Shown here: one piece after another, positions 8,127 through 15,989 of the stretch
How positions within the stretch are numbered: the stretch's first letter is position 1
Layout: every line of letters starts with the position of its first letter
Assembly (NCBI RefSeq): GCF_007005445.1
Contig: NZ_CP041387.1
Span: forward strand, 3,497,001 to 3,561,000
Direction: 5' to 3'
DNA length: 64,000 nucleotides
DNA from: Rhodopseudomonas palustris
Lineage (GTDB): Bacteria; Pseudomonadota; Alphaproteobacteria; Rhizobiales; Xanthobacteraceae
The notes under the pieces: generated by a model
What the model saw: only the letters and a program-made list of their open reading frames with translations
Told to the model about the DNA's origin: nothing
Databases searched by the model: none
Position numbers and translations under genes: made by a program

Positions 8127-10073
8127 ATGGCCCTAGGAATTAAGCGCCTCGGGATCTCTGTCGCGGTGCTGGTCGCCGCCGCCTTGACGGGGGCGGTCGC
8201 GCTGTCGCTGACGATCGATCGCGGCGTGTTGCGCCAGGCGGTGGAGCAGCAGCTTCGCGCCGCCACCGGCCTGCAGCTCGCGGTCGACGGCGCCATCGAC
8301 GTCACCATCTTTCCGCGCAGCACGGTGGTGTTCAGCGACGTGCGGCTCGCGAGCGACGGGGACGGCGGCGGCGACGCCGCACTCAGCGTCAAGACGCTGA
8401 TCGCCAACCTTCGGCTGCTGCCGCTGTTGCTGCGGCGGTTCGAGATCGCCGACGTGGTGCTCGGTCAACCGTCGATCCACGTGGTGCGCAACGCCGATGG
8501 CCGCAGCAACTGGACGCCGTTCATCGCCAGCCTGACCCGGACGATGAAGCCAGGCCTCGACGACCAGGTATCGTTCTCCGAGATCCGGTTGCAGGACGGC
8601 GAGCTCAGCTATCGCGACGACACTGCCGGGATTCACGAACACATCGGCGACATCGACCTGTCGCTGGCGTGGCCGTCGATCTCGCGCACCTTCGCCGCGA
8701 CCGGACAGTTCGACTTCCGCGGCGAGCGCATCGACGGCTCGATCACGATCGCGGACTTCATCGCCGCGCTCCGCGGCGACAGTTCCGGCATCAAGCTGCG
8801 TCTGGCCGGAGCGCCGATGAAGATCGCGTTCGACGGCACTGTCGCCAACAAATCGGCCCTGTCGCTGACCGGAACGGTGACCGCCGACAGCGCCTCGCTG
8901 CGTAACGCGCTGCGCTGGGCCGGCCAGGAGCCGCCGGGTGCCGGCGGGTTCGGCCGGTTCGCCCTGAAAGCACGGGCCAACCTGATGGGTCCGTCGGTGG
9001 CCCTTACCAACGTCAATGTCGAACTGGACAAGAACGTCGCCGAAGGCGTGATGACCTACAGCATCGCCGGCGGCCATCAGGGGCTGCAGGCGACGCTCGC
9101 CGCCGGCAGCATCGACGTCACGCCGTATATGTCGACGATCCGCCTGCTGGCGAGCGGCGCGCGCGACTGGAACAGGCAATTGTTCGACCTGTCCTCGACC
9201 GACCCGGTCGATCTCGACATGCGGCTGTCGGCCGCCAAGGTGACGATCGGCACCACCGCGCTCGGCCGCACCGCGATCAGCGCCAACCTCCGCGGCGGCG
9301 CGCTGGCGCTCAGCGTCGGCGAGGCCCAGGTGTATGGCGGCATCGCCCAGGGCACGTTCGGCATCGCACGATCCGACCGTGCCGCCAGCGTCAAGGCACA
9401 ATTCCAGTTCAACGACGTCGATCTGCAGACATGTGCCGCCGACCTGCTCGGCGTCCGCAACCTGTCCGGCCGCGGCAATCTCAGCGTCTCGCTGGAAGCC
9501 GAGGGCGCCTCACCGTTCGGATTGGCGCAATCGCTCGACGGCTCGGCGCTGCTGACCGGCCACGACGGGGCGATCAGCGGCTTCAACGTCGAACAGCTCC
9601 TGAAGCGGCTGGAGCGACGGCCGCTGTCCGGCGGCGGCAATTTCCGCAGCGGCAAGACGCCGTTCGACAAACTGACCGTGGCGGTGCGGTTCGCCGACGG
9701 CCTCGCCACTGCCGACGAAATCCGGATCGACGGACCGACCGCTCGGATCTCGCTGAGCGGCACCGCCTCAGTGCCTGCCCGGGAATACGATCTCAAGGGC
9801 GTCGCCAGTCTGGCGAACGGCTCCGGCGCCAAGCCCGGCTTCGACCTGCCGTTCATCGTCCAGGGGCCGTGGGACGACCCGCTGATTTTCCCCGACCCGG
9901 AAAGCTTGATCCGCCGCTCGCCGGCGTCCGCGCCGCTGCTCGACGCGGTGAAGGACCGCAAGACCCGCGACACAGTGCGTTCCGTGCTCGAACGCATCAC
10001 CGGCAAGAAGCAGGACGCCGAGCCGCCGGCCGAAGCACCGGCTGCCGCGCCGGCCGAACCGAAGGCGAATTGA
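8127..10073 (+). CDS. AsmA-family protein
   Basis: A protein of about 648 residues with one N-terminal membrane anchor (residues 5-28, ISVAVLVAAALTGAVALSL) followed by a long repetitive beta-rich region. An AsmA N-terminal block (AVDGAIDVTIFPRSTVVFSDVRL) and the AsmA C-terminal block (LSGRGNLSVSLEAEGASPFG, then GSALLTGHDGAISGFNVEQ) are recognisable. AsmA-like proteins are bridge-type inner-membrane proteins linked to outer-membrane assembly and lipid transport. The tail is Ala/Pro/Glu-rich. A TTG two codons earlier (8121) could also start translation. It is divergent from scoAB across a 200-base gap and convergent with the polyamine transporter genes. Confidence 0.88.
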   Translation: MALGIKRLGISVAVLVAAALTGAVALSLTIDRGVLRQAVEQQLRAATGLQLAVDGAIDVTIFPRSTVVFSDVRLASDGDGGGDAALSVKTLIANLRLLPLLLRRFEIADVVLGQPSIHVVRNADGRSNWTPFIASLTRTMKPGLDDQVSFSEIRLQDGELSYRDDTAGIHEHIGDIDLSLAWPSISRTFAATGQFDFRGERIDGSITIADFIAALRGDSSGIKLRLAGAPMKIAFDGTVANKSALSLTGTVTADSASLRNALRWAGQEPPGAGGFGRFALKARANLMGPSVALTNVNVELDKNVAEGVMTYSIAGGHQGLQATLAAGSIDVTPYMSTIRLLASGARDWNRQLFDLSSTDPVDLDMRLSAAKVTIGTTALGRTAISANLRGGALALSVGEAQVYGGIAQGTFGIARSDRAASVKAQFQFNDVDLQTCAADLLGVRNLSGRGNLSVSLEAEGASPFGLAQSLDGSALLTGHDGAISGFNVEQLLKRLERRPLSGGGNFRSGKTPFDKLTVAVRFADGLATADEIRIDGPTARISLSGTASVPAREYDLKGVASLANGSGAKPGFDLPFIVQGPWDDPLIFPDPESLIRRSPASAPLLDAVKDRKTRDTVRSVLERITGKKQDAEPPAEAPAAAPAEPKAN

Positions 10074-10131
10074 TCAGTTCGCGCCACGCCCCCGACGATC
10101 AGACGATCATTCTGAGCGCGTGTTGCGCACC

Positions 10132-10932
10132 TCACATCGGCGCGGCGTTGTCGGCCTGGGTCTTCGACAGCTTCGCGGCCAGCGAGGCGACCACGATCAG
10201 CACCGTCACGGCGGCGATGATGAGCGTGCAGATCGCGTTGATCTCCGGCTTCACCCCGAGTCGCACTTCCGAATAGATCCGGATCGGCAGCGTGGTCGAG
10301 CCGGGGCCCGTCGTGAAGCTGGCGATCACCAGATCGTCGAGCGACAGCGCAAACGCCAGCATCCAGCCCGCCGCAATCGCCGGCCAGATCAGCGGCACGG
10401 TGGCGCGCAGGAATGCTTCCACCGGAGAGCAGCCGAGATCCATCGCAGCCTCCTCGATGCTGCGGTCGAGCGCATGCAGACGCGACTGCACCACCACCGC
10501 GACGAAGCACATCGTCAGCGTGGTATGGGCGACCACCACCGTCCAGAACCCGCGCTCGGCGCTGATCGCGACGAACAACAGCAGCAGTGACAGGCCGGTG
10601 ATCACTTCGGGCATCACCAGCGGCGCGTACAGCATCCCGGAGAACAGGGTGCGGCCCCTGAAATGCCCTGCCCGCGACAGCGCCACCGCCGCCAGCGTGC
10701 CGAGCACAGCCGCCGCCGTGGCCGACGTCAGCGCCACGCGCAGGCTCATCCAGGCGGCATCGAGCATCGGCTGATCCTGGAAGAACTCGCGATACCAGCG
10801 CAGCGACCAGCCGCCCCACACCGTGACCAGGCGGGAGTCGTTGAACGAATACACCACCAGGATCACGATCGGCAGATACAGGAACGCCAGCCCCAGCGTC
10901 AGCGAGACGAGGTTGAAACGGGAGAGCTTCAT
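10132..10932 (-). CDS. potI: Polyamine ABC transporter permease, PotI/PotC type
   Basis: A 266-residue permease starting MKLSRFNLVSLTLGLAFLYLP with six predicted membrane segments and an EAA loop (AMDLGCSPVEAFLRATVPLIWPAI). FNDSRLVTVWGGWSLRWYREFF and LDDLVIASFTTGPGSTTLP match putrescine/spermidine PotI/PotC permeases. It pairs with the PotH-type permease upstream. An ATG three codons earlier (10941) is also in frame. The gap to potH is 160 bases and holds a strong G/C-rich palindromic repeat, unlike the 4-base overlap between potG and potH. Confidence 0.88.
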   Translation of the reverse strand: MKLSRFNLVSLTLGLAFLYLPIVILVVYSFNDSRLVTVWGGWSLRWYREFFQDQPMLDAAWMSLRVALTSATAAAVLGTLAAVALSRAGHFRGRTLFSGMLYAPLVMPEVITGLSLLLLFVAISAERGFWTVVVAHTTLTMCFVAVVVQSRLHALDRSIEEAAMDLGCSPVEAFLRATVPLIWPAIAAGWMLAFALSLDDLVIASFTTGPGSTTLPIRIYSEVRLGVKPEINAICTLIIAAVTVLIVVASLAAKLSKTQADNAAPM

Positions 10933-10946
10933 GGCATGCACCCTCT

Positions 10947-11053
10947 GCTCCCCTCCCCCTTGCGGGGAGAGGTCGGGGGTGGGGGTTCAAGACGGAAGCC
11001 TCGCCTCGTGGCTCCCCCCCACCCCGACCCTCCCCCGCAAGGGGGGAGGGAGA
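10947..11053. repeat. G/C-rich dispersed palindromic element inside the pot operon
   Basis: Two G/C-rich halves face each other: CCCTCCCCCTTGCGGGGAGA with GGTCGGGGGTGGGGG on the left, and CCCCCCACCCCGACC with CTCCCCCGCAAGGGGGGAGG on the right, so the right half is close to the reverse complement of the left. About 35 bases lie between. It resembles small intergenic repeats common in rhizobial and Rhodopseudomonas genomes. As RNA it would fold into a strong stem between potH and potI. Confidence 0.75.
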
Positions 11054-11092
11054 AGGCAACGCTCGCGGTGAGGTCTGTCATCAGCAACGCCA

Positions 11093-12007
11093 TCACGACC
11101 TCCCCTCGAGCTGACGCCGCTGCGCCCGCTCGTAGATCAGGAGCGGCAGCAGCAACACGCCGAGCAGCAGCACCGCGAGGGCCGAGGCGACCGGCCAGTC
11201 GCGGTTGGTGAAGAACTCCAGCCACAGCGTCTGGCCGATCATCGGCGATGTCGAGCCGGCGAGCAGGTCCGGGATCACGAACTCGCCGACGATCGGGATG
11301 AAGCACAGCAGCACGCCCGCGCCGATGCCGGGCAGCGACAGCGGGAACGTCACCAGCCAGAATGCCTGGCGCGGCGAGGCGCCGAGATCGGCGGCCGCTT
11401 CCGACAGCGAATGCGGCAGCTTCGCCAGCGTCGCGTACAGCGGCAGCACCATGAACGGCAGGTAGGAGTAGACGAGGCCGATGTACATCGCGGTGTCGGT
11501 CGACAGCCACACCACCGGCTTCGACACGATGTGCAGCGCCAGCAGGAGTTGGTTGAGCAGGCCGTCGTGCTGCAGGATGTTGATCCAGGCGTAGATCCGG
11601 ATCAGGAACGAAGTCCAGAACGGCACGATCACCAGCATCATCGCCAGCGGCTGCCAGCCGCGCGGCAGCCGCGCCATCGCAAACGCGATCGGATAGCCGA
11701 TCAGAAGCAGAATCGCGGTCGACACCGCGGCCACGGTCAGGCTGCGCAAATACGACAGCAGGTACAGATCGTCGCCGAAGATCAGCCTGAAATTGTCGAG
11801 CGACAGCGCCCCGAACGCCGCCTTCAACGCCGCCCAACCGGCGGCGAGGTCGAACACCGGCGTATAGGGCGGCTGCGCGATCGCAGTGTGCGACAGGCCG
11901 ATCTTCACCACGAAGCCGAACGGCACCAGGAAGAACAGCAGCATCCAAACGTAAGGCGCGACAGCCGCGAGCCGCGCCGGCTTGGTGAAGATCCGGCGAC
12001 CGCTCAT
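11093..12007 (-). CDS. potH: Polyamine ABC transporter permease, PotH/PotB type
   Basis: A 304-residue permease beginning MSGRRIFTKPARLAAVAPYVWM. It contains PFWTSFLIRIYAWINIL and the EAA loop AAADLGASPRQAFWLVTFPLSLPGI, both characteristic of PotB/PotH, then GEFVIPDLLAGSTSPMIGQ. It forms the membrane channel with PotI, driven by PotG. The start codon at 12007 overlaps the potG stop by four bases, so translation is coupled. The frame is open far upstream but that part is the shadow of potG. Confidence 0.9.
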   Translation of the reverse strand: MSGRRIFTKPARLAAVAPYVWMLLFFLVPFGFVVKIGLSHTAIAQPPYTPVFDLAAGWAALKAAFGALSLDNFRLIFGDDLYLLSYLRSLTVAAVSTAILLLIGYPIAFAMARLPRGWQPLAMMLVIVPFWTSFLIRIYAWINILQHDGLLNQLLLALHIVSKPVVWLSTDTAMYIGLVYSYLPFMVLPLYATLAKLPHSLSEAAADLGASPRQAFWLVTFPLSLPGIGAGVLLCFIPIVGEFVIPDLLAGSTSPMIGQTLWLEFFTNRDWPVASALAVLLLGVLLLPLLIYERAQRRQLEGRS

Positions 12008-13149
12008 CGCGTCAGCACCACGCAATCGTCGGGCGAGAACCACGCCACCACATGCTGGCCGGCATGATAGGCGTCGACGTCGAGCCGCGTGGTGTTGGCC
12101 ATCGCGGCAAGCAGCGTAGCGCCGTGATCGAGCCGGACCTTGTAGCTGGTCATGCCGCCGGCATAGCCGATGTCGGTGATGGTACCGTCGAGCCGATTGA
12201 TCGCGTCGGCATGGCCGGCATCGGCGGCCGGTCCGCGCAGCGACAGCTTGATCTTCTCCGGCCGGATCGCCACGCAGATCGCTTCGGCCTCGATCGCCTC
12301 GCGCGGCTCTGCCACTACAACCTCGCCGGCCCCACCGGTCGCGACGGTGATGCGGCCGTGATCGCGGCCGGCGACGCTGCCTTCCAGCATGTTGACGTCG
12401 CCGACGAACTCCGCGACCCAGCGCGAGGCCGGCGCCTCGTAGAGCTGCCGCGGCGCCGCGACCTGATCGAGCTTGCCGGCGCGCATCACGCCGATGCGGT
12501 CGGCCACCGTCATCGCCTCCTGCTGATCGTGGGTGACGATCACGAAGGTCATGCCGAGCCGCTTCTGCAGGGCGATCAGTTCGAGCTGGGTGCTTTCGCG
12601 CAGCTTCTTGTCGAGTGCCGCCATCGGTTCGTCGAGCAACAGCAGCTTCGGCCGCAGCGCCAGCGCCCGCGCCAGCGCGACGCGCTGCTGCTGGCCGCCG
12701 GAAAGCTGATCCGGCTTGCGCTTGCCCAGCCCATCGAGCCTGACCAGCGCCAGCATCTCGGCGACCCGCGCCTTGATCTCCTTGCGCGGCAGCCGCGCCC
12801 GCTTCAGCCCGAACGCGATGTTGGCCGCGACGTTGAGGTGCGGAAACAGCGCGTAGTTCTGGAACATCATGTTGACCGGGCGCTCGTGCGGCAGCACTGC
12901 GGCGATATCCACGCCATTCAGCAGGATACGCCCGGCATCCGGCGTCTCGAAGCCCGCCAGCATCCGCAGCAGCGTCGTCTTGCCGCAACCGCTGGGGCCG
13001 AGCAGCGCGAAGAATTCGCCCGCCTTGATGTCCAGCGACAGCCGGTCGACGGCGACGAAGCCGCCGAACCGTTTCTCCACGGCTTCGATACGCAACAGCG
13101 GCTCGCCGGCAACCTCGGCCGGCGCGGGATATCCTGCGTGCTCCGTCAT
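12004..13149 (-). CDS. potG: Polyamine ABC transporter ATP-binding protein, PotG/PotA type
   Basis: A 381-residue ABC ATPase. Walker A is GPSGCGKTT, the Q-loop region FQNYALFPHLNVAANIAFGL, signature LSGGQQQRVALARAL and Walker B LLLLDEPMAALD; a C-terminal TOBE/regulatory domain (GEVVVAEPREAIEAEAICVAIRPEKIKL) follows. Length and the KKLRESTQLELIALQKRLG stretch fit PotG. It is the first gene of potGHI. No PotF/PotD binding-protein gene adjoins it: the next gene upstream, 100 bases away, is a regulator ending at 13250. The binding protein must be encoded elsewhere or shared. Confidence 0.9.
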   Translation of the reverse strand: MTEHAGYPAPAEVAGEPLLRIEAVEKRFGGFVAVDRLSLDIKAGEFFALLGPSGCGKTTLLRMLAGFETPDAGRILLNGVDIAAVLPHERPVNMMFQNYALFPHLNVAANIAFGLKRARLPRKEIKARVAEMLALVRLDGLGKRKPDQLSGGQQQRVALARALALRPKLLLLDEPMAALDKKLRESTQLELIALQKRLGMTFVIVTHDQQEAMTVADRIGVMRAGKLDQVAAPRQLYEAPASRWVAEFVGDVNMLEGSVAGRDHGRITVATGGAGEVVVAEPREAIEAEAICVAIRPEKIKLSLRGPAADAGHADAINRLDGTITDIGYAGGMTSYKVRLDHGATLLAAMANTTRLDVDAYHAGQHVVAWFSPDDCVVLTR

Positions 13150-13249
13150 TTCCTCAGCGTCTCTGCAGCTCCGGGCCGGTTCGATCAGAACCGCAAGCTG
13201 TAGCGGCCTATCGCACGCTACTCAACCGTCGCGAACGCCGGTACTTCGC

Positions 13250-14026
13250 TCATCCTTCGCCGTCGGGCGTCAGGATCGCCGGCTGGGTATCCGGCGTACT
13301 GAGACTCCACATCGCGTCGAACATCGAGGCCTGGAACGCGGCGAATTCCGCACTGTCGATGATCAGCCCGTAGCTCTCGCGGGCGGACGAGATCAGGCAG
13401 ACCTTGTTGCCATAGATGAAACAGGTCATCGCCAGGGTATGTTCGTGCGGCGCGTAGCGCAGCTCGCGGCGCAATTCCTGGCTGGACGGCCAGATCGGCG
13501 CGATGTCGCGCTCGACCGAGCGGATCACCCGCAGCCAGATGCCGCGGCGGGCGCGCTCCTGCAGATAGTGCTCCATTTCCTCCAGCCCCGGCTCGGCCAT
13601 CAGTTCGCGCATCGACAGCGTGGCACGCAGCACCTTGTCGTCGCCGGACAGCGTGTCCCACAGCGTGGTGCGGATGCCGTCGGGGCCGGGATGGAAGCGG
13701 ACGTTGGGCTGGCCGCTCTCGTGGTGATACATCGAGCGCAGCACCGGCATCACGTCTTCCAGCATCTGCCGACGCGCTTCCAGCCGCTCCAGCAGGATGC
13801 CGGGCTCTTGGGCGACGACGAAGCGCCGCTTACCGTGGTCGACGAACCGGACCAGCCCCTCGGCCTCCAGCTTGGCGAGCGCATCGTGTGCGGTCGTACG
13901 CGGCAACCCGGCCTTGGCCGCAACCGCCGTCACCGAGGCACCGCCAAGGCCGACAGCGGTCAGATACAGCTTGTACAGCGTCCCGGTGATGCCGATCCGG
14001 GCCAGTTTTCCTTCGATATCCAACAT
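13250..14026 (-). CDS. TrmB-type transcriptional regulator
   Basis: A 258-residue protein starting MLDIEGKLARIGITG. Residues 1-80 form a winged helix (TGTLYKLYLTAVGLGGASVTA, then GLPRTTAHDALAKLEAEGLV), the TrmB/sugar-specific-regulator type of HTH; the rest is an effector domain including an RATLSMRELMAEPGLEEMEHYLQ segment and LISSARESYGLIIDS. A longer frame starts at 14152, but its extra 42 residues are Arg-rich, unlike the family, and would cover a likely operator. It is divergent from an ABC transporter/nitrilase operon. Two near-identical palindromes lie 59 and 60 bases from the two start codons, suggesting it controls both directions. Effector unknown. Confidence 0.82.
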   Translation of the reverse strand: MLDIEGKLARIGITGTLYKLYLTAVGLGGASVTAVAAKAGLPRTTAHDALAKLEAEGLVRFVDHGKRRFVVAQEPGILLERLEARRQMLEDVMPVLRSMYHHESGQPNVRFHPGPDGIRTTLWDTLSGDDKVLRATLSMRELMAEPGLEEMEHYLQERARRGIWLRVIRSVERDIAPIWPSSQELRRELRYAPHEHTLAMTCFIYGNKVCLISSARESYGLIIDSAEFAAFQASMFDAMWSLSTPDTQPAILTPDGEG

Positions 14027-14084
14027 TGTCCCCCAACCGCCGAAGCGCGCCGACCATGTCCGATCTCGGCCGCAACGTCTATTG

Positions 14085-14098
14085 TCGGATTTATCCGA
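14085..14098. promoter_or_regulatory. Palindrome upstream of the TrmB-type regulator gene (putative operator 1)
   Basis: TCGGAT-TT-ATCCGA: perfect 6-base arms around two bases. It lies 59 bases before the regulator start codon at 14026. The same core, CGGATTTATCCGA, recurs at 14217. The pairing and position suggest an operator for the regulator encoded next door; binding has not been shown. Confidence 0.6.
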
Positions 14099-14216
14099 TG
14101 ATTTTGGCCTGAAATCTACTGCATTGCACAATCGGCCAGCATATGACGCCAAGTTAAGCTGATAATTTGCGGTTCTGCTCGATTTATATACCGCTACAGC
14201 CCGGTTTCTGGATTGA

Positions 14217-14228
14217 CGGATTTATCCG
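14217..14228. promoter_or_regulatory. Matching palindrome upstream of the ABC/nitrilase operon (putative operator 2)
   Basis: CGGAT-TT-ATCCG, sharing 13 consecutive bases with the copy at 14085-14098. It ends 60 bases before the permease start codon at 14288, mirroring the distance of copy 1 from the regulator gene. A TrmB-type repressor or activator could use both sites to control divergent promoters. Confidence 0.6.
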
Positions 14229-14287
14229 ACATATTCCAAGGTAGATCGTCACGCGAGGGACAGAGCGCGACCAAAGGAGGATTGCAG

Positions 14288-15121
14288 ATGGAAGCGGAAG
14301 CCGATGCGGGCCGCCTGCCGGTCGAACCGATGAGGCCGCGGTACGCGATGATTCAGGACATCTTTGCGGGGCGGCCGATGCGGGCCGCAGTCGGCCTCAC
14401 GGCGTTCTTCGTGATCTGGCAGGCGATCACCCAGCTCAATCTGGTCGACGGCTTCCTGTTGCCGTCGCCGGTCGCGATCGCCGAAGCGCTGTGGGATCTT
14501 GCGCTCGACGGCTCACTTTGGGTGCACCTCGGCGCCAGCCTGCAGCGCGTTGCGGTCGGGTTTCTGTTCGCCTGCGTGGTCGGGCTCGCCCTCGGTCTGC
14601 TCTGCGGCTGGTGGCGCACGGTGTCGGACTATGTGCGGCCGGTGATCGAAGCGCTGCGGCCGATCCCGCCGCTGGCCTGGATCCCGATCACCATCCTGTG
14701 GTTCGGCCTCGGCGACGCGGCCTCTTACTTCCTGGTCTTTCTCGGCGCGGTGTTCCCGGTGTTCATCGCCACCTACACGGCGATCCGTGGCCTCGACCGC
14801 AACCAGATGAACGCCGCGCTCTGCCTCGGCGCCAAGCCCTGGCAGCTTTTCACCGACGTACTGATCCCGGCCTCGCTGCCGATCATCCTGCCCGGCCTGC
14901 GCATCGCGCTGGGCGTCGGCTGGATGTGCGTCGTCACCGCAGAGCTGATCGCCGCCCAGACCGGGCTCGGCTATCTGATCCAGCAATCGCGCATGCTGTT
15001 CCAGATCAACAACGTCGTCGCCGGCATGGTGACCATCGGACTGATCGGATTTGCGATGTCCGCGATCCTTGAACGCATCGAGCGGCGCGTGAATGCGTGG
15101 GCTCCTTCCGAGCGTAGCTGA
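14288..15121 (+). CDS. ABC transporter permease, NitT/TauT type
   Basis: A 277-residue permease. The ATG at 14288 is preceded by AAAGGAGG at the ideal spacing, which decides the start; an upstream in-frame ATG at 14213 would overlap putative operator 2. It contains about six membrane segments, LLPSPVAIAEALWDLALDGSLWV-type entry, RPIPPLAWIPITILWFGLG and the EAA loop AALCLGAKPWQLFTDVLIPASLP. It is the first gene of an operon with an ATPase, a Tat-exported binding protein, a flavin reductase and a nitrilase. Substrate by context: a nitrile or other nitrogen/sulfur-containing small molecule. Confidence 0.9.
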   Translation: MEAEADAGRLPVEPMRPRYAMIQDIFAGRPMRAAVGLTAFFVIWQAITQLNLVDGFLLPSPVAIAEALWDLALDGSLWVHLGASLQRVAVGFLFACVVGLALGLLCGWWRTVSDYVRPVIEALRPIPPLAWIPITILWFGLGDAASYFLVFLGAVFPVFIATYTAIRGLDRNQMNAALCLGAKPWQLFTDVLIPASLPIILPGLRIALGVGWMCVVTAELIAAQTGLGYLIQQSRMLFQINNVVAGMVTIGLIGFAMSAILERIERRVNAWAPSERS

Positions 15122-15131
15122 GGGCATCACC

Positions 15132-15986
15132 ATGAGCGCAAACATCGCATTGGCCACCGCCGCCATCCCCGCCGCCGCGCCGGCGCCCGCCGCTCGCGCC
15201 GCAGCGGCCGATGTCCAGATCGACATCCGCAACGTCGGCAAAATCTATGACTCGAAGACGACGCATCAGGCGGTGATCGCACTCGACGGCGTATCGCTGC
15301 GCATCAAGAAAGGCGAGTTCATCTCGCTGCTCGGCCCGTCGGGCTGCGGAAAGTCGACGCTGCTCGGTATCATCGCCGGCTTCCAGTCCGCCTCCAGCGG
15401 CCAGATCCTGCAGAACGGCAAGCCGATCAGCAAACCCGACGCCTCGCGAACTGTCGTGTTCCAGGACTACGCGCTGTTCGGCTGGATGACGGTGCAGCAG
15501 AATGTCGAGTTCGGCCTGAAGGCGAAGGGCATGCCGAAGGCCGAGCGCGCCGAAGTCGCCCGCGCACTGATCAAGACCGTTCACCTCGCCGGCTTCGAAG
15601 ACAAATATCCGCACCAGATGTCCGGCGGCATGAAGCAGCGCGCCGCGATCGCCCGCGCGCTGGCGCCGGATCCCGACATCCTGCTGATGGACGAGCCGTT
15701 CGGCGCGCTCGACGCCCAGACCCGCGTGCTGCTGCAGGAAGAAATCGCCCGGATCTCCACCGAGGCCGGCAAGACGGTGATCTTCGTCACCCACGGCATC
15801 GACGAGGCGGTGTTCCTCGCCGACCGCGTCGTGGTGATGAGCCCGCGCCCCGGCCGGGTGCGCGACGAAGTGCTGGTGCCGCTGCCGCGGCCGCGCACCG
15901 CCGAAATGCGTTCCGATCCATGGTTCGTCTCCACCGTGAAAGACCTTTGGGAGACACTGAAGCCTGAATGGCAAAAGGGGGAATAG
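15132..15986 (+). CDS. ABC transporter ATP-binding protein, NitT/TauT type
   Basis: A 284-residue ABC ATPase with an Ala-rich N-terminal 25 residues. Walker A is GPSGCGKST, Q-loop VVFQDYALFGWMTVQQNVEFGL, signature MSGGMKQRAAIARAL, Walker B ILLMDEPFGALD and the His-switch FVTHGIDEA. PSGCGKSTLLGIIAGF and the PRPGRV ending are typical of TauB/SsuB-like subunits. It energises the permease encoded 10 bases upstream. An in-frame upstream start at 15093 overlaps the permease gene and is less likely. Confidence 0.92.
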   Translation: MSANIALATAAIPAAAPAPAARAAAADVQIDIRNVGKIYDSKTTHQAVIALDGVSLRIKKGEFISLLGPSGCGKSTLLGIIAGFQSASSGQILQNGKPISKPDASRTVVFQDYALFGWMTVQQNVEFGLKAKGMPKAERAEVARALIKTVHLAGFEDKYPHQMSGGMKQRAAIARALAPDPDILLMDEPFGALDAQTRVLLQEEIARISTEAGKTVIFVTHGIDEAVFLADRVVVMSPRPGRVRDEVLVPLPRPRTAEMRSDPWFVSTVKDLWETLKPEWQKGE

Positions 15987-15989
15987 ACC

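Noticed and set aside
9077..11059. 660-codon minus-strand frame across AsmA-like and potI regions
   Set aside because: It covers parts of two real genes in wrong frames; no domain is seen.
14027..14152. 42-residue N-terminal extension of the TrmB-type regulator
   Set aside because: Arg-rich, not family-like, and would place the putative operator inside the gene.
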